Of a DNA stretch of 64,000 bases, positions 1 through 7,758 are shown piece after piece. A model generated the notes under the pieces. It searched no databases. It saw only the letters and a list, made by a program, of their open reading frames with translations, and had not been told where the DNA came from. The position numbers were made by a program, and so were the translations under genes. Origin of the DNA: Arthrobacter sp. GMC3 (GTDB lineage Bacteria; Actinomycetota; Actinomycetes; Actinomycetales; Micrococcaceae); contig NZ_PJIO01000001.1 of NCBI RefSeq assembly GCF_002929305.1, positions 248,001 to 312,000 of the forward strand, written 5' to 3'. Position 1 is the first letter of the stretch; each line of letters begins with the position of its first letter.

Positions 1-1588
1 CAAACACCACGCCGCGATCCAGCAAGGAGAGTCGCGGGACTCCGAAGCCGGGATCCATGCTGACCTCGTACGAGCCGTAGCCGTACACCACGCCCGAGTT
101 CGAGCCGTCCCGCACCAGGTCCGCGCGGCGCAGTACCGACAGTGGAACCTTGGTGCCGTCGTCGGCTGTTGCCCACTCGCGGGTGGCCACATAGTCCGCC
201 GGGTTGTAGCCGCCCAAAACCGGGGTCTCCTTGCGCAGCAGCAGATCGCCATCGGGTGCGGCGGTCGTGGGAAGGGCGTAGTCATAGACACGCGGCGGTG
301 TGAAGTCCGAGGTGTAAACCAGCCGGATCACCGGCGATTCAAACTCACTCCCGCCCATCTGGGTTGTGTACAGTTCCTCGTCAAAGGCGGGCTCGACGGC
401 GGCCGCCTGCTCCTTTGTTCCCAAGCCTTCCAGCGCGGTCACCTGGATGCGTTCGATCGTGTCCTTACGCAGGGAAACCACCATATGGGTGGCCGTGACG
501 CTGGCGCCGTTGATGCGCACGGCGTCGTCGTGACCCACCACGGTTGCCCAGTTTTGCTCTGCCACGGGCTTGGTGAATTCGGCGGCATCGACCAGGGAAA
601 TCATGGAGTTCACGGCGTCGCGGTCATGCGTGAGCAGGACCTTCTCGAGACCGTCCCAGAGGAACGGTTCGGCGTCGTACAGGATGTGTTCGCTGCGGGG
701 GATGAGAACCTGCAGACCGGATTCCGGGGCGTCGAAGTTCAGCAGGCGCGTTTCGCTAAATTCTGAACAGCCGATGCTGATGACCAGGTGGCGGCGATCG
801 GCGGAGAGCCCGAACCCTGTCCACATGGCGACGTCGTCCTCCTGGTAGAGAACCTTGTCCTCGGCCACCGGTGTGCCCAGGATGTGGGACTTCACCTGGA
901 AGGGGCGCCAGGAATCGTCGGCCAGCATGTAGAACAGGGTGCCGCCGTCGGGTGAGAAGGTCAGCCCGTAGAACACGTTGTCAATGGTGTCTTCGAGTAG
1001 TTCGCCGGTGCGCAAATCCTTGATGTGGACGGTGAACAGCTCATCGCCGGCGTTGTCCACGGCATAGGCGTACAGATTGCCGTCGCGGGTCACGGCGGCG
1101 CCGCCTAGCGAGAAGAAGGGTTTGCCCTCGGCCTCGGCATTGCCGTCCAGCAGAATCTGTTCGCCCGGTACTGGCACTCCGGGGGCAACCACCGGGGGCG
1201 TCCAATCCTCCACGGCGCTGCCGTCCCCGCTGGCCTGCACCCTGCACTGGATGCCATACGACTGGCCCTCCACCATGCGGGAGTAGTACCACCAGCCGTC
1301 CTTTCGGCTGGGCACGGACAGATCCGTTTCCTGAGTGCGGTTCTTGATCTCGTTGAAGATGTCCACCCGCAGCTGCTCCTGGCCAGCCGTGACGGCGTCG
1401 GTGTAGGCCTGCTCGGCGTTCAGGTGCGCCACCACTTCAGGGTTTTCCTTCTCGCGCAGCCACTCGTAATTGTCCACAAATGTGTCCCCGTGGTGGGTGC
1501 GTTCCACCGGCACCTTCTTGGCAACCGGAGGTGAGCTGAGAGCTGCTACGGGGGCGGAAGGTGTGGCTGCGGTGTCCGATGAAGTCAT
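1..1588 (-). CDS. Oligopeptidase B (S9A prolyl oligopeptidase family), 3' end cut by window edge
   Basis: About 529 N-terminal residues are present, read from an ATG at 1588 to the window edge without a stop. The protein starts MTSSDTAATP and continues with a prolyl-oligopeptidase N-terminal pattern (THHGDTFVDNYEWLREKENPEV, split here at the family-conserved D-Y-W-L-R core) followed by beta-propeller repeats. The sequence then enters the alpha/beta-hydrolase part at VVYGYGSYE near residue 510, a typical S9A motif. The catalytic Ser, Asp and His lie beyond the window. The enzyme is expected to be a cytosolic serine peptidase cutting after basic residues in short peptides. It is divergent from the thiolase operon; nothing links it functionally to phenylacetate use. 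Confidence 0.85.
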   Translation of the reverse strand, partial: MTSSDTAATPSAPVAALSSPPVAKKVPVERTHHGDTFVDNYEWLREKENPEVVAHLNAEQAYTDAVTAGQEQLRVDIFNEIKNRTQETDLSVPSRKDGWWYYSRMVEGQSYGIQCRVQASGDGSAVEDWTPPVVAPGVPVPGEQILLDGNAEAEGKPFFSLGGAAVTRDGNLYAYAVDNAGDELFTVHIKDLRTGELLEDTIDNVFYGLTFSPDGGTLFYMLADDSWRPFQVKSHILGTPVAEDKVLYQEDDVAMWTGFGLSADRRHLVISIGCSEFSETRLLNFDAPESGLQVLIPRSEHILYDAEPFLWDGLEKVLLTHDRDAVNSMISLVDAAEFTKPVAEQNWATVVGHDDAVRINGASVTATHMVVSLRKDTIERIQVTALEGLGTKEQAAAVEPAFDEELYTTQMGGSEFESPVIRLVYTSDFTPPRVYDYALPTTAAPDGDLLLRKETPVLGGYNPADYVATREWATADDGTKVPLSVLRRADLVRDGSNSGVVYGYGSYEVSMDPGFGVPRLSLLDRGVVF

Positions 1589-1648
1589 GGAATCCACTGT
1601 AGCGAGCTTCTCCCGGTGCGGGCTGGCAGTAAGCCCAGAGCGGAGTGG

Positions 1649-1700
1649 TTGACCGTGTGCCCCATCACATGAAATATTTATAGAACGAACGGTCGGTAAT
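1649..1700 (+). promoter_or_regulatory. Promoter/operator region of the paa beta-oxidation operon (putative PaaR site)
   Basis: The 18-mer GAACGAACGGTCGGTAAT at 1683-1700 occurs again, identical, at 12350-12367 just before paaA. On the other strand it reads ATTACCGACCGTTCGTTC, an imperfect inverted repeat resembling the ACCG-NN-CG-NN-CGGT pattern reported for actinobacterial PaaR. A TTGACC (1649-1654) and an AT-rich AATATTTAT (1673-1681) upstream could be -35 and -10, but the spacing (18-20) is not ideal. The site lies 63 bp before the thiolase start. Confidence 0.6.
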
Positions 1701-1762
1701 TTATCGACGGGTTCCCGGTGGCGGCATGGGCCGCGCCGACCATCACGTTGAAGGGTGTGTTC

Positions 1763-2986
1763 ATGTCCGCAGCACCGCAGGCATATTTGGTGGGCGGTGT
1801 CCGCACGCCCGTGGGGCGATACGGTGGCGCACTCTCCTCGGTCCGCCCGGACGATCTCGCGGCGCTAACCATCAAGGAACTCATCGCACGGACCGGCATC
1901 GACCCGGCGGATGTGGACGAGGTCATCCTCGGCAACGCCAACGGGGCCGGGGAGGAGAACCGCAATGTGGCACGCATGGCGTGGCTGCTGGCCGGCTTCC
2001 CGGACACCGTCCCCGGCATCACCGTCAACCGGCTCTGCGCCTCTGGCATGAGCGCCATTACGCAGGCCAGCCACATGATCAAGGCCGGAGCCGCGGACAT
2101 TGTGGTGGCCGGCGGCGTGGAGTCCATGTCCCGGGCACCCTGGGTCATGGCCAAGCCTGAGGCGGCCTTTGCCAAACCCGGGGCAACCTTCGACACATCC
2201 ATCGGCTGGCGATTCACCAACCCGAACTTCCTCTCCGGCGAACTCTCCCGCGACGGCAAGATGACCTTCTCCATGCCGGAAACCGCGGAAGAGGTTGCCC
2301 GCGTCTTCGGCACGTCCCGGGAGGACTGCGACGCCTTCGCCGTCCGCTCCCATGAACGCGCGCTCGCCGCCATTGCGGTCGGGCACTTCCGCGAGGAGAT
2401 CGTCCCGGTTGTCGTCAAGGGCCGCCGCGGGGACACGGTGGTGGACACGGACGAGGGACCGCGCGCCGGCACCACACTGGAGGTCCTGGCCGGGCTGCGG
2501 CCTGTGGTGGCCGGGGGAACGGTGGTCACGGCAGGCAACGCCTCCAGCCTGAACGACGGAGCTTCCGCCATCATCGTCGCCTCCGAGCGAGCCATCCAAA
2601 AGTACGGGCTCACCCCGCGCGCCCGCATCCTCGACGGCGCGGCCGCCGGCCTGGCCCCCGAGATCATGGGCATGGGCCCCGTCGCCGCCAGCCGCAAGAT
2701 CCTGCAAAGGCAGGGGATCGGCGTGGGCCAACTAGGCGCCGTCGAACTCAACGAGGCCTTCGCCTCCCAGTCGCTGGCCAGCATGCGCGAGCTGGGCATC
2801 AACCCGGAGATCGTCAATAACGACGGCGGTGCGATCGCCCTGGGTCACCCGCTCGGCTCCTCCGGCTCACGGATTGTGGTCACGCTACTTGGCCGGCTGG
2901 AACGCGAAGCGCCCGGCGGCCTGGGGCTCGCCGCCATGTGCGTCGGCGTGGGCCAGGGCGCCGCGCTGCTGGTGGAGGGGCTGTGA
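1763..2986 (+). CDS. paaJ: Acetyl-CoA acyltransferase, 3-oxoadipyl-CoA/3-oxo-5,6-didehydrosuberyl-CoA thiolase type
   Basis: A 407-residue thiolase that would perform the two CoA-dependent cleavages ending phenylacetate degradation. The nucleophile Cys92 lies in NRLCASGMSAI. The C-terminal part has the GHPLGSSGSR loop with the catalytic His, and CVGVGQGAALLVE carries the second catalytic Cys. I chose ATG 1763 (MSAAPQAYLVGG) because homologous thiolases start just before this motif; an upstream in-frame start at 1718 would add 15 unusual residues. It is first gene of a tight operon and overlaps the next start by 4 bp. Substrate assignment rests on the paa context; as a family it could equally be a generic acetyl-CoA acetyltransferase. 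Confidence 0.85.
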   Translation: MSAAPQAYLVGGVRTPVGRYGGALSSVRPDDLAALTIKELIARTGIDPADVDEVILGNANGAGEENRNVARMAWLLAGFPDTVPGITVNRLCASGMSAITQASHMIKAGAADIVVAGGVESMSRAPWVMAKPEAAFAKPGATFDTSIGWRFTNPNFLSGELSRDGKMTFSMPETAEEVARVFGTSREDCDAFAVRSHERALAAIAVGHFREEIVPVVVKGRRGDTVVDTDEGPRAGTTLEVLAGLRPVVAGGTVVTAGNASSLNDGASAIIVASERAIQKYGLTPRARILDGAAAGLAPEIMGMGPVAASRKILQRQGIGVGQLGAVELNEAFASQSLASMRELGINPEIVNNDGGAIALGHPLGSSGSRIVVTLLGRLEREAPGGLGLAAMCVGVGQGAALLVEGL

Positions 2987-3765
2987 CACGCGCTAGCTTG
3001 GAGCACGCTGCGTTCCACACGCTGCTCGTCACCGAGGCTGAGGACCGGCTGGCCGTCCAGCTAAATCGCCCCGAGGTGCGCAACGCGATTGACGCGCAGA
3101 TGGTGGACGAACTACATACGGTTTGCGCATACCTGGAGGCCTCTCCCAAGGTGTTGGTCCTCTCCGGGATTCCGGGAGGCGAAGACAGCAAGGGGATTTT
3201 TGCGTCGGGCGCAGATATTGCCGAGCTGATCAAACGCCGCCGCGAGGACGCCTTGGCCGGTATCAACTCCGGCCTCTTTGACCGGATCGCCAGGCTGCCC
3301 ATGCCCGTCATCGCGGCCCTGGACGGGTACGCGCTGGGTGGCGGGGCAGAGCTCGCCTATGCCGCGGACTTTCGGATCGGCACCCCGTCACTGCGGATGG
3401 GTCAGCCCGAGGCAGGCCTGGGCATCATGGCCGCTGCCGGGGCCACCTGGCGGTTGAAGGAACTCGTGGGCGAACCCGTGGCCAAGGAAATTCTGCTCGC
3501 GGGGCGGATACTCACGGGTGAGGACTGCCTGCGCGTTGGGCTCGTCACCGCACTGGTGGAATCCACCGAGCTTCTGGCCACCGCGCACGCGCTCGCCGAC
3601 AGGATCGGCCGGCAAGATCCGCTGGCGTTACAAACCACCAAACGGGTGTTCCACGAACCCCGCGAGGCACACCCCGAGGCGGACAACCTTGCTCAGGCGG
3701 AGTTGTTTGAATCGCCCGCCAAATTTGAACGCATGCAGGCCTTTCTGGATAAGAGGAAGAAATGA
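2983..3765 (+). CDS. paaF: Enoyl-CoA hydratase (crotonase family), PaaF-type
   Basis: A 260-residue crotonase starting at GTG 2983, which overlaps the thiolase stop (GTGA) and follows a GGAGGGG ribosome site at 2974-2980. The oxyanion-hole segments ASGADI (about 74-79) and GYALGGGAELA (116-125) are present. Glu123 and Glu143 are 20 residues apart, the same spacing as the two catalytic glutamates of rat mitochondrial enoyl-CoA hydratase, so hydratase rather than isomerase activity is expected. Role inferred: hydration of 2,3-didehydroadipyl-CoA to 3-hydroxyadipyl-CoA, ahead of the dehydrogenase encoded next. Confidence 0.85.
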   Translation: MTRASLEHAAFHTLLVTEAEDRLAVQLNRPEVRNAIDAQMVDELHTVCAYLEASPKVLVLSGIPGGEDSKGIFASGADIAELIKRRREDALAGINSGLFDRIARLPMPVIAALDGYALGGGAELAYAADFRIGTPSLRMGQPEAGLGIMAAAGATWRLKELVGEPVAKEILLAGRILTGEDCLRVGLVTALVESTELLATAHALADRIGRQDPLALQTTKRVFHEPREAHPEADNLAQAELFESPAKFERMQAFLDKRKK

Positions 3766-4619
3766 TCTCAGCGACTGCCCTGCCTACCCGCGTCGGAGTC
3801 CTGGGTGGCGGCCGCATGGGCGCCGGCATTGCCCACGCCTTCCTGGTCAACGGCTGCGAGGTGCTGGTGGTTGAGCGAGACGACGACGCCGCGACCGCCG
3901 CGCGGAACCGGGTGGAAACTGCCGTGGCAAAGTCAGTGGAACGCGGCCTGGCCGGCACGGTTGAAGGCATTGCCTCCCGGCTGTCGGTTTCCACCGACTA
4001 CGCCGACTTTGCCCCGTGTGAATTGGTGGTGGAGGCCGTCCCGGAAATGTGGGACTTGAAGGTCTCGTCCCTGCAAGCTGTGGAAAAGCACCTGGCCGAC
4101 GACGCCGTCCTAGCCTCCAACACCTCTTCGCTATCTATGACTGGGCTGGCCATCGAACTATCCCGCCCGCAGAACTTCATCGGACTGCACTTCTTCAATC
4201 CGGTTCCGGCGTCCACGCTGATCGAGGTTGTCATCGCTCAGCAGACGCGCCCCGAACTGGTGAACACGGCGCGAGGCTGGGTGGAAGCGCTCGGCAAGAC
4301 CGCCGTCGTGGTCAATGATGCGCCCGGCTTTGCCTCCTCCCGGCTGGGCGTGGCGATCGCGTTGGAGGCCATGCGCATGGTGGAGGAGGGCGTGGCGAGC
4401 GCCGAGGACATCGACAACGCCATGGTGCTTGGCTACAAGCACCCCACCGGACCCCTGCGCACCACGGACATCGTGGGCCTGGACGTTCGCTTAGGCATCG
4501 CCGAATACCTTGAATCGACGCTCGGCGAACGGTTCGCGCCGCCGCAAATTCTGCGCGACAAGGTGGCCCGCGGCGAGCTGGGACGCAAGTCCGGCAAGGG
4601 ATTCTTTGACTGGGCCTAG
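3762..4619 (+). CDS. paaH: 3-hydroxyacyl-CoA dehydrogenase, PaaH-type
   Basis: A 285-residue single-function dehydrogenase, about the length of stand-alone 3-hydroxybutyryl-CoA dehydrogenases. The NAD-binding loop GVLGGGRMGAG is at about residues 12-22. NTSSLSMTGLA and FIGLHFFNPVPAS carry the conserved Ser and catalytic His, and YKHPTGPLRTTDIVGLD marks the C-terminal domain. The ATG overlaps the stop of the hydratase gene (ATGA). Inferred role: NAD-dependent oxidation of 3-hydroxyadipyl-CoA to 3-oxoadipyl-CoA, the thiolase substrate. Confidence 0.87.
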   Translation: MISATALPTRVGVLGGGRMGAGIAHAFLVNGCEVLVVERDDDAATAARNRVETAVAKSVERGLAGTVEGIASRLSVSTDYADFAPCELVVEAVPEMWDLKVSSLQAVEKHLADDAVLASNTSSLSMTGLAIELSRPQNFIGLHFFNPVPASTLIEVVIAQQTRPELVNTARGWVEALGKTAVVVNDAPGFASSRLGVAIALEAMRMVEEGVASAEDIDNAMVLGYKHPTGPLRTTDIVGLDVRLGIAEYLESTLGERFAPPQILRDKVARGELGRKSGKGFFDWA

Positions 4620-4664
4620 CCGCCCGCCCCACACCAAGACCAACCCCGAAAGGACGTCTCGACG

Positions 4665-6794
4665 ATGACCACTGCAACGCTGATTGAAACTGTTCCGAGC
4701 TACATCCAGGACGCCTGGTGGACCCCGGCCGACGGCGTCTCCGGCGTGGAGGCGCGCGACGCGAGCACGGGTGAGGTGCTGGCCCGGGTCTCCGCCGAAG
4801 GGTTGGACCTTGGCGTGGCCGTGGAGTACGGCCGAACCGTAGGCCAAGCCGAACTCGGCAAGCTGACCATCCACCAGCGGGCGCTGAAACTGCGTGAACT
4901 GGCCGCTTATCTGAATGACCGTCGCCAGGAGCTGTATGCGGTTTCTGCCCAGACGGGTGCCACGAAAATCGATTCCATGGTGGACATCGACGGCGGCATC
5001 GGCGTGCTGTTCACGTTCTCCTCCAAGGGCCGGCGCGAACTGCCCAACTCCAATGTGATCGTTGACGGCCCCGTGGAGGTTTTGAGCAAGGACGGCTCTT
5101 TCATCGCCGAGCACATCTACACCCGGATCCCCGGTGTGGCCGCACAGATCAACGCCTTCAACTTCCCGGTGTGGGGCATGTTGGAAAAGTTTGCCCCGGC
5201 GTTCCTGGCTGGCGTCCCCACCATCGTCAAGCCAGCCACGCCCAGTGGCTACCTGGCCGAGGCTGCCGTGCGAGCCATGGTTGAATCAGGGATTCTGCCG
5301 GCCGGTTCGTTGCAGCTGATCTCCGGTTCCGCCCGCACCCTGCTGGATGTCCTGGACTACCGCGACATGGTCTCCTTTACCGGCTCAGCCTCCACCGCCA
5401 ATGTCTTGAAGAATCACCCCAATGTGGTTCAAGGCGGGGTCCGCTTCACGGCGGAAACCGATTCCCTGAACGCCGCCATTCTTGGTCCCGATGCCGTTCC
5501 CGGTACGCCCGAATTCGAGGCGTTCATCAAGTCGGTGGTCACCGAGATGACCGTCAAGGCTGGGCAGAAGTGCACGTCCATCCGCCGCACCATCGTCCCG
5601 AACGAGCTCAAACAGGCCGTCATTGATGCCATCGGTGCGCGGATCAGCGAACGCGTGGTGCTGGGCGATCCCCGCGCGGAGGGTGTCACAATGGGTGCGC
5701 TCGCCTCGGTGGAACAGCTTGCCGACGTCCGGGCCGCCGTGGAAACCATGATCGCGGCCGGCGGTGAGCTGGCCTGGGGTAGCTTGGATGCGCCCGCGGT
5801 GACGCGCGCGGACGGCTCTGTTGCCGCCGTCGTCGACGGTGCGTTTATGTCGCCGGTGCTGCTGAGTTGGGCCAACGCCGAGGCGCCGGAGGTGCACTCG
5901 CTGGAAGCGTTTGGGCCGGTGTCGAGCGTCATTGGCTATGAATCGCACGACGGCGACGTCAGCGAGGCAGTCCGGCTCGCCGCGTTGGGGGCAGGGTCCC
6001 TGGTGGCGACCGTCTGCACGAACGATCCCGCCACGGCAGCCGCCTTGGTGACGGGGATTGCCGCCCACCACGGCCGAGTGTTGGTGCTCAACCGCGAGGA
6101 CGCCCGGACCTCCACGGGCCACGGTTCGCCCGTACCGCACCTGGTCCACGGCGGCCCGGGACGCGCCGGCGGCGGGGAGGAACTAGGCGGCATCCGCTCG
6201 GTCAAGCACCACATGCAGCGCACCGCCATCCAGGGCTCACCGAACATGCTCACGGCCGTGACCGGAGTGTGGCACACGGGCGCTGCCCAAGTACTGGCCG
6301 GCGATCCGGAGTTCGGCGGGGTTGCCAGCGCGGTGCACCCGTTCCGGAAGTCGCTCGCCGAGCTGCACATTGGTGACGGCTTCGCCTCCGGCCTGCGGCA
6401 GGTGACGCTGGCGGACATCACCGCCTTTGCCAACTCCACGGGCGACACCTTCTACGCCCACACCGACGCGGTTGCCGCGGAAAAGAACCCGTTCTTCCCG
6501 GGGATCGTGGCGCACGGCTACTTGCTGGTGTCCTGGGCGGCCGGGCTGTTCGTGGAGCCCGCGCCGGGACCCGTCCTGGCCAACTACGGGCTCGAGGCCC
6601 TGCGTTTCATCACCCCTGTGGCTGCCGGGGATTCGATCCGCGTGACGCTGACGGCCAAGAAGATCACCCCGCGCGTGACTGACGAATACGGTGAAGTCTG
6701 CTGGGATGCGATCCTGCACAACCAGAACGGCGAGATCGTGGCCACCTACGACGTGCTGACCCTCGTCGAAAAAGAGGACACCCTGTACGCGTAG
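4665..6794 (+). CDS. paaZ: Bifunctional oxepin-CoA hydrolase / 3-oxo-5,6-didehydrosuberyl-CoA semialdehyde dehydrogenase PaaZ
   Basis: A 709-residue fusion close in length to E. coli PaaZ (681). The N-terminal ~530 residues form an aldehyde dehydrogenase with Glu264 in FTAETDSLN and the nucleophile Cys303 in GQKCTSIRR. The C-terminal ~160 residues form a MaoC-type hydratase with GDTFYAHTD (593-601) and NPFFPGIVAHGYLL. PaaZ opens the oxepin-CoA ring and oxidises the resulting aldehyde. It follows paaH by 45 bp, with GAAAGGA about 9 nt before the ATG. Both active sites look intact. Confidence 0.95.
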   Translation: MTTATLIETVPSYIQDAWWTPADGVSGVEARDASTGEVLARVSAEGLDLGVAVEYGRTVGQAELGKLTIHQRALKLRELAAYLNDRRQELYAVSAQTGATKIDSMVDIDGGIGVLFTFSSKGRRELPNSNVIVDGPVEVLSKDGSFIAEHIYTRIPGVAAQINAFNFPVWGMLEKFAPAFLAGVPTIVKPATPSGYLAEAAVRAMVESGILPAGSLQLISGSARTLLDVLDYRDMVSFTGSASTANVLKNHPNVVQGGVRFTAETDSLNAAILGPDAVPGTPEFEAFIKSVVTEMTVKAGQKCTSIRRTIVPNELKQAVIDAIGARISERVVLGDPRAEGVTMGALASVEQLADVRAAVETMIAAGGELAWGSLDAPAVTRADGSVAAVVDGAFMSPVLLSWANAEAPEVHSLEAFGPVSSVIGYESHDGDVSEAVRLAALGAGSLVATVCTNDPATAAALVTGIAAHHGRVLVLNREDARTSTGHGSPVPHLVHGGPGRAGGGEELGGIRSVKHHMQRTAIQGSPNMLTAVTGVWHTGAAQVLAGDPEFGGVASAVHPFRKSLAELHIGDGFASGLRQVTLADITAFANSTGDTFYAHTDAVAAEKNPFFPGIVAHGYLLVSWAAGLFVEPAPGPVLANYGLEALRFITPVAAGDSIRVTLTAKKITPRVTDEYGEVCWDAILHNQNGEIVATYDVLTLVEKEDTLYA

Positions 6795-6805
6795 CGCTGT
6801 AATGA

Positions 6806-6906
6806 GGCGGCGGAGCCGGCGTTTCCGTAGGCCGCGTAAAGGAGACTGTAAGGCCGCCCGCGGCCGTCAGTCGGATAGCGGCCGAGGGAATGTCGGCTCC
6901 GCCACC
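6806..6906. repeat. Palindromic intergenic element, copy 1 of 3
   Basis: About 100 bp between two converging genes. Outer arms GGCGGAGCCG and CGGCTCCGCC are perfectly complementary. The apex holds GGCCGCCCGCGGCCG (6852-6866), shared exactly with the copies at 16344-16447 (inverted) and 36199-36300. Other shared blocks are GTAAAGGAGAC with copy 2 and GTTTCCG with copy 3. As RNA it would fold into one long hairpin, so it may end transcription from both sides. Confidence 0.8.
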
Positions 6907-6929
6907 GGATACCACTGTCGCTGCGCCGG

Positions 6930-7694
6930 CTAGAGTTCCTCGACGTCCACTAGGTTGTCGTAGAAGCATACGTAGCCGGCCAGCTCGCCGGCCTCGGGCA
7001 GGGGCGTCTGGTAGCTCCACGCCATGTCACCGTCCGGCCCGCCAGCCAACCGCCAGTAACTGGCCTCGCCCTTGTACGGGCACAGCGTGGATGAGTCCGT
7101 GGGCACCAGGGCATCCCAATTCACGTCGGCCGCGGGCAGGTAGATCCGCTCCGCCAAGTTGGTTTCAAAAACCATCAGGGGGGCCGAGGATTCTGCCAGT
7201 ACCAGCTCATCGGAGGTGACCTTCACGTGCCGGGAACTGTGGCGGATGTCCACGCGGTGGAAGGGGTCCCGCGGGTGCGACTGAACGATGTCGTCCTCCT
7301 CCCGCCAGGTGAATGCTTCGGAGTCGAAGGCCACATAGCCGGCCAACGCGGCGTCCTGAAGTTCGAAGGCCCCGCCCGCGGCGCTGGCCCCTCCCGCAGT
7401 GACATCAAGGGCTGTCCCGGGGGTGCTGTGCCGGCTAAAAGGGATACCGGGGTGCAGCACGTCTGGAGTGCCACCGCCAGGGGTGGCCGGGGTGGCTGCG
7501 CTAAGGACGGCGTCGACGTCGGTGGCCGGCACCGCGTAGCACGGCACCACCCGTCGGGGTTCCCACATGATGACGGCGTTGCGGGAGTCCAGAACTAGCT
7601 CCTGCCCCAGATATGCGCGGATGCGCTTGGTGGTTGGTTCGTAACGAAGCTCGCGCGAGAGTGCCTGCAAGGATTCGGAGATTTTGGTGGCCAT
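6930..7694 (-). CDS. DUF427 domain protein (two tandem domains)
   Basis: A 254-residue protein of unknown function. Two DUF427-like units are visible: one around residues 18-60 (RAYLGQELVLDSRNAVIMWE) and one near the C-terminus with DELVLAESSAPLMVFETN, CPYKGEASYWRL and AWSYQTPLPEAGELAGYVCFYDN. I chose ATG 7694 (MATKISESL); a longer frame upstream to 8204 has the low-complexity look of antisense to the HNH gene. DUF427 proteins are small beta-rich cytosolic proteins with no firm role. It converges on paaZ across the palindromic element. Confidence 0.8.
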   Translation of the reverse strand: MATKISESLQALSRELRYEPTTKRIRAYLGQELVLDSRNAVIMWEPRRVVPCYAVPATDVDAVLSAATPATPGGGTPDVLHPGIPFSRHSTPGTALDVTAGGASAAGGAFELQDAALAGYVAFDSEAFTWREEDDIVQSHPRDPFHRVDIRHSSRHVKVTSDELVLAESSAPLMVFETNLAERIYLPAADVNWDALVPTDSSTLCPYKGEASYWRLAGGPDGDMAWSYQTPLPEAGELAGYVCFYDNLVDVEEL

Positions 7695-7758
7695 GCCTAA
7701 AGCGTGCGCCGGACCGGGAAAAACGTCAATCCCTAGGGCAGCCCGACAAGATGTGAGA

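Noticed and set aside
1678..2817. Long minus-strand open frame antisense to the thiolase gene
   Set aside because: It is Ser/Thr/Pro/Ala-rich with no domain; a typical high-GC shadow of the sense gene.
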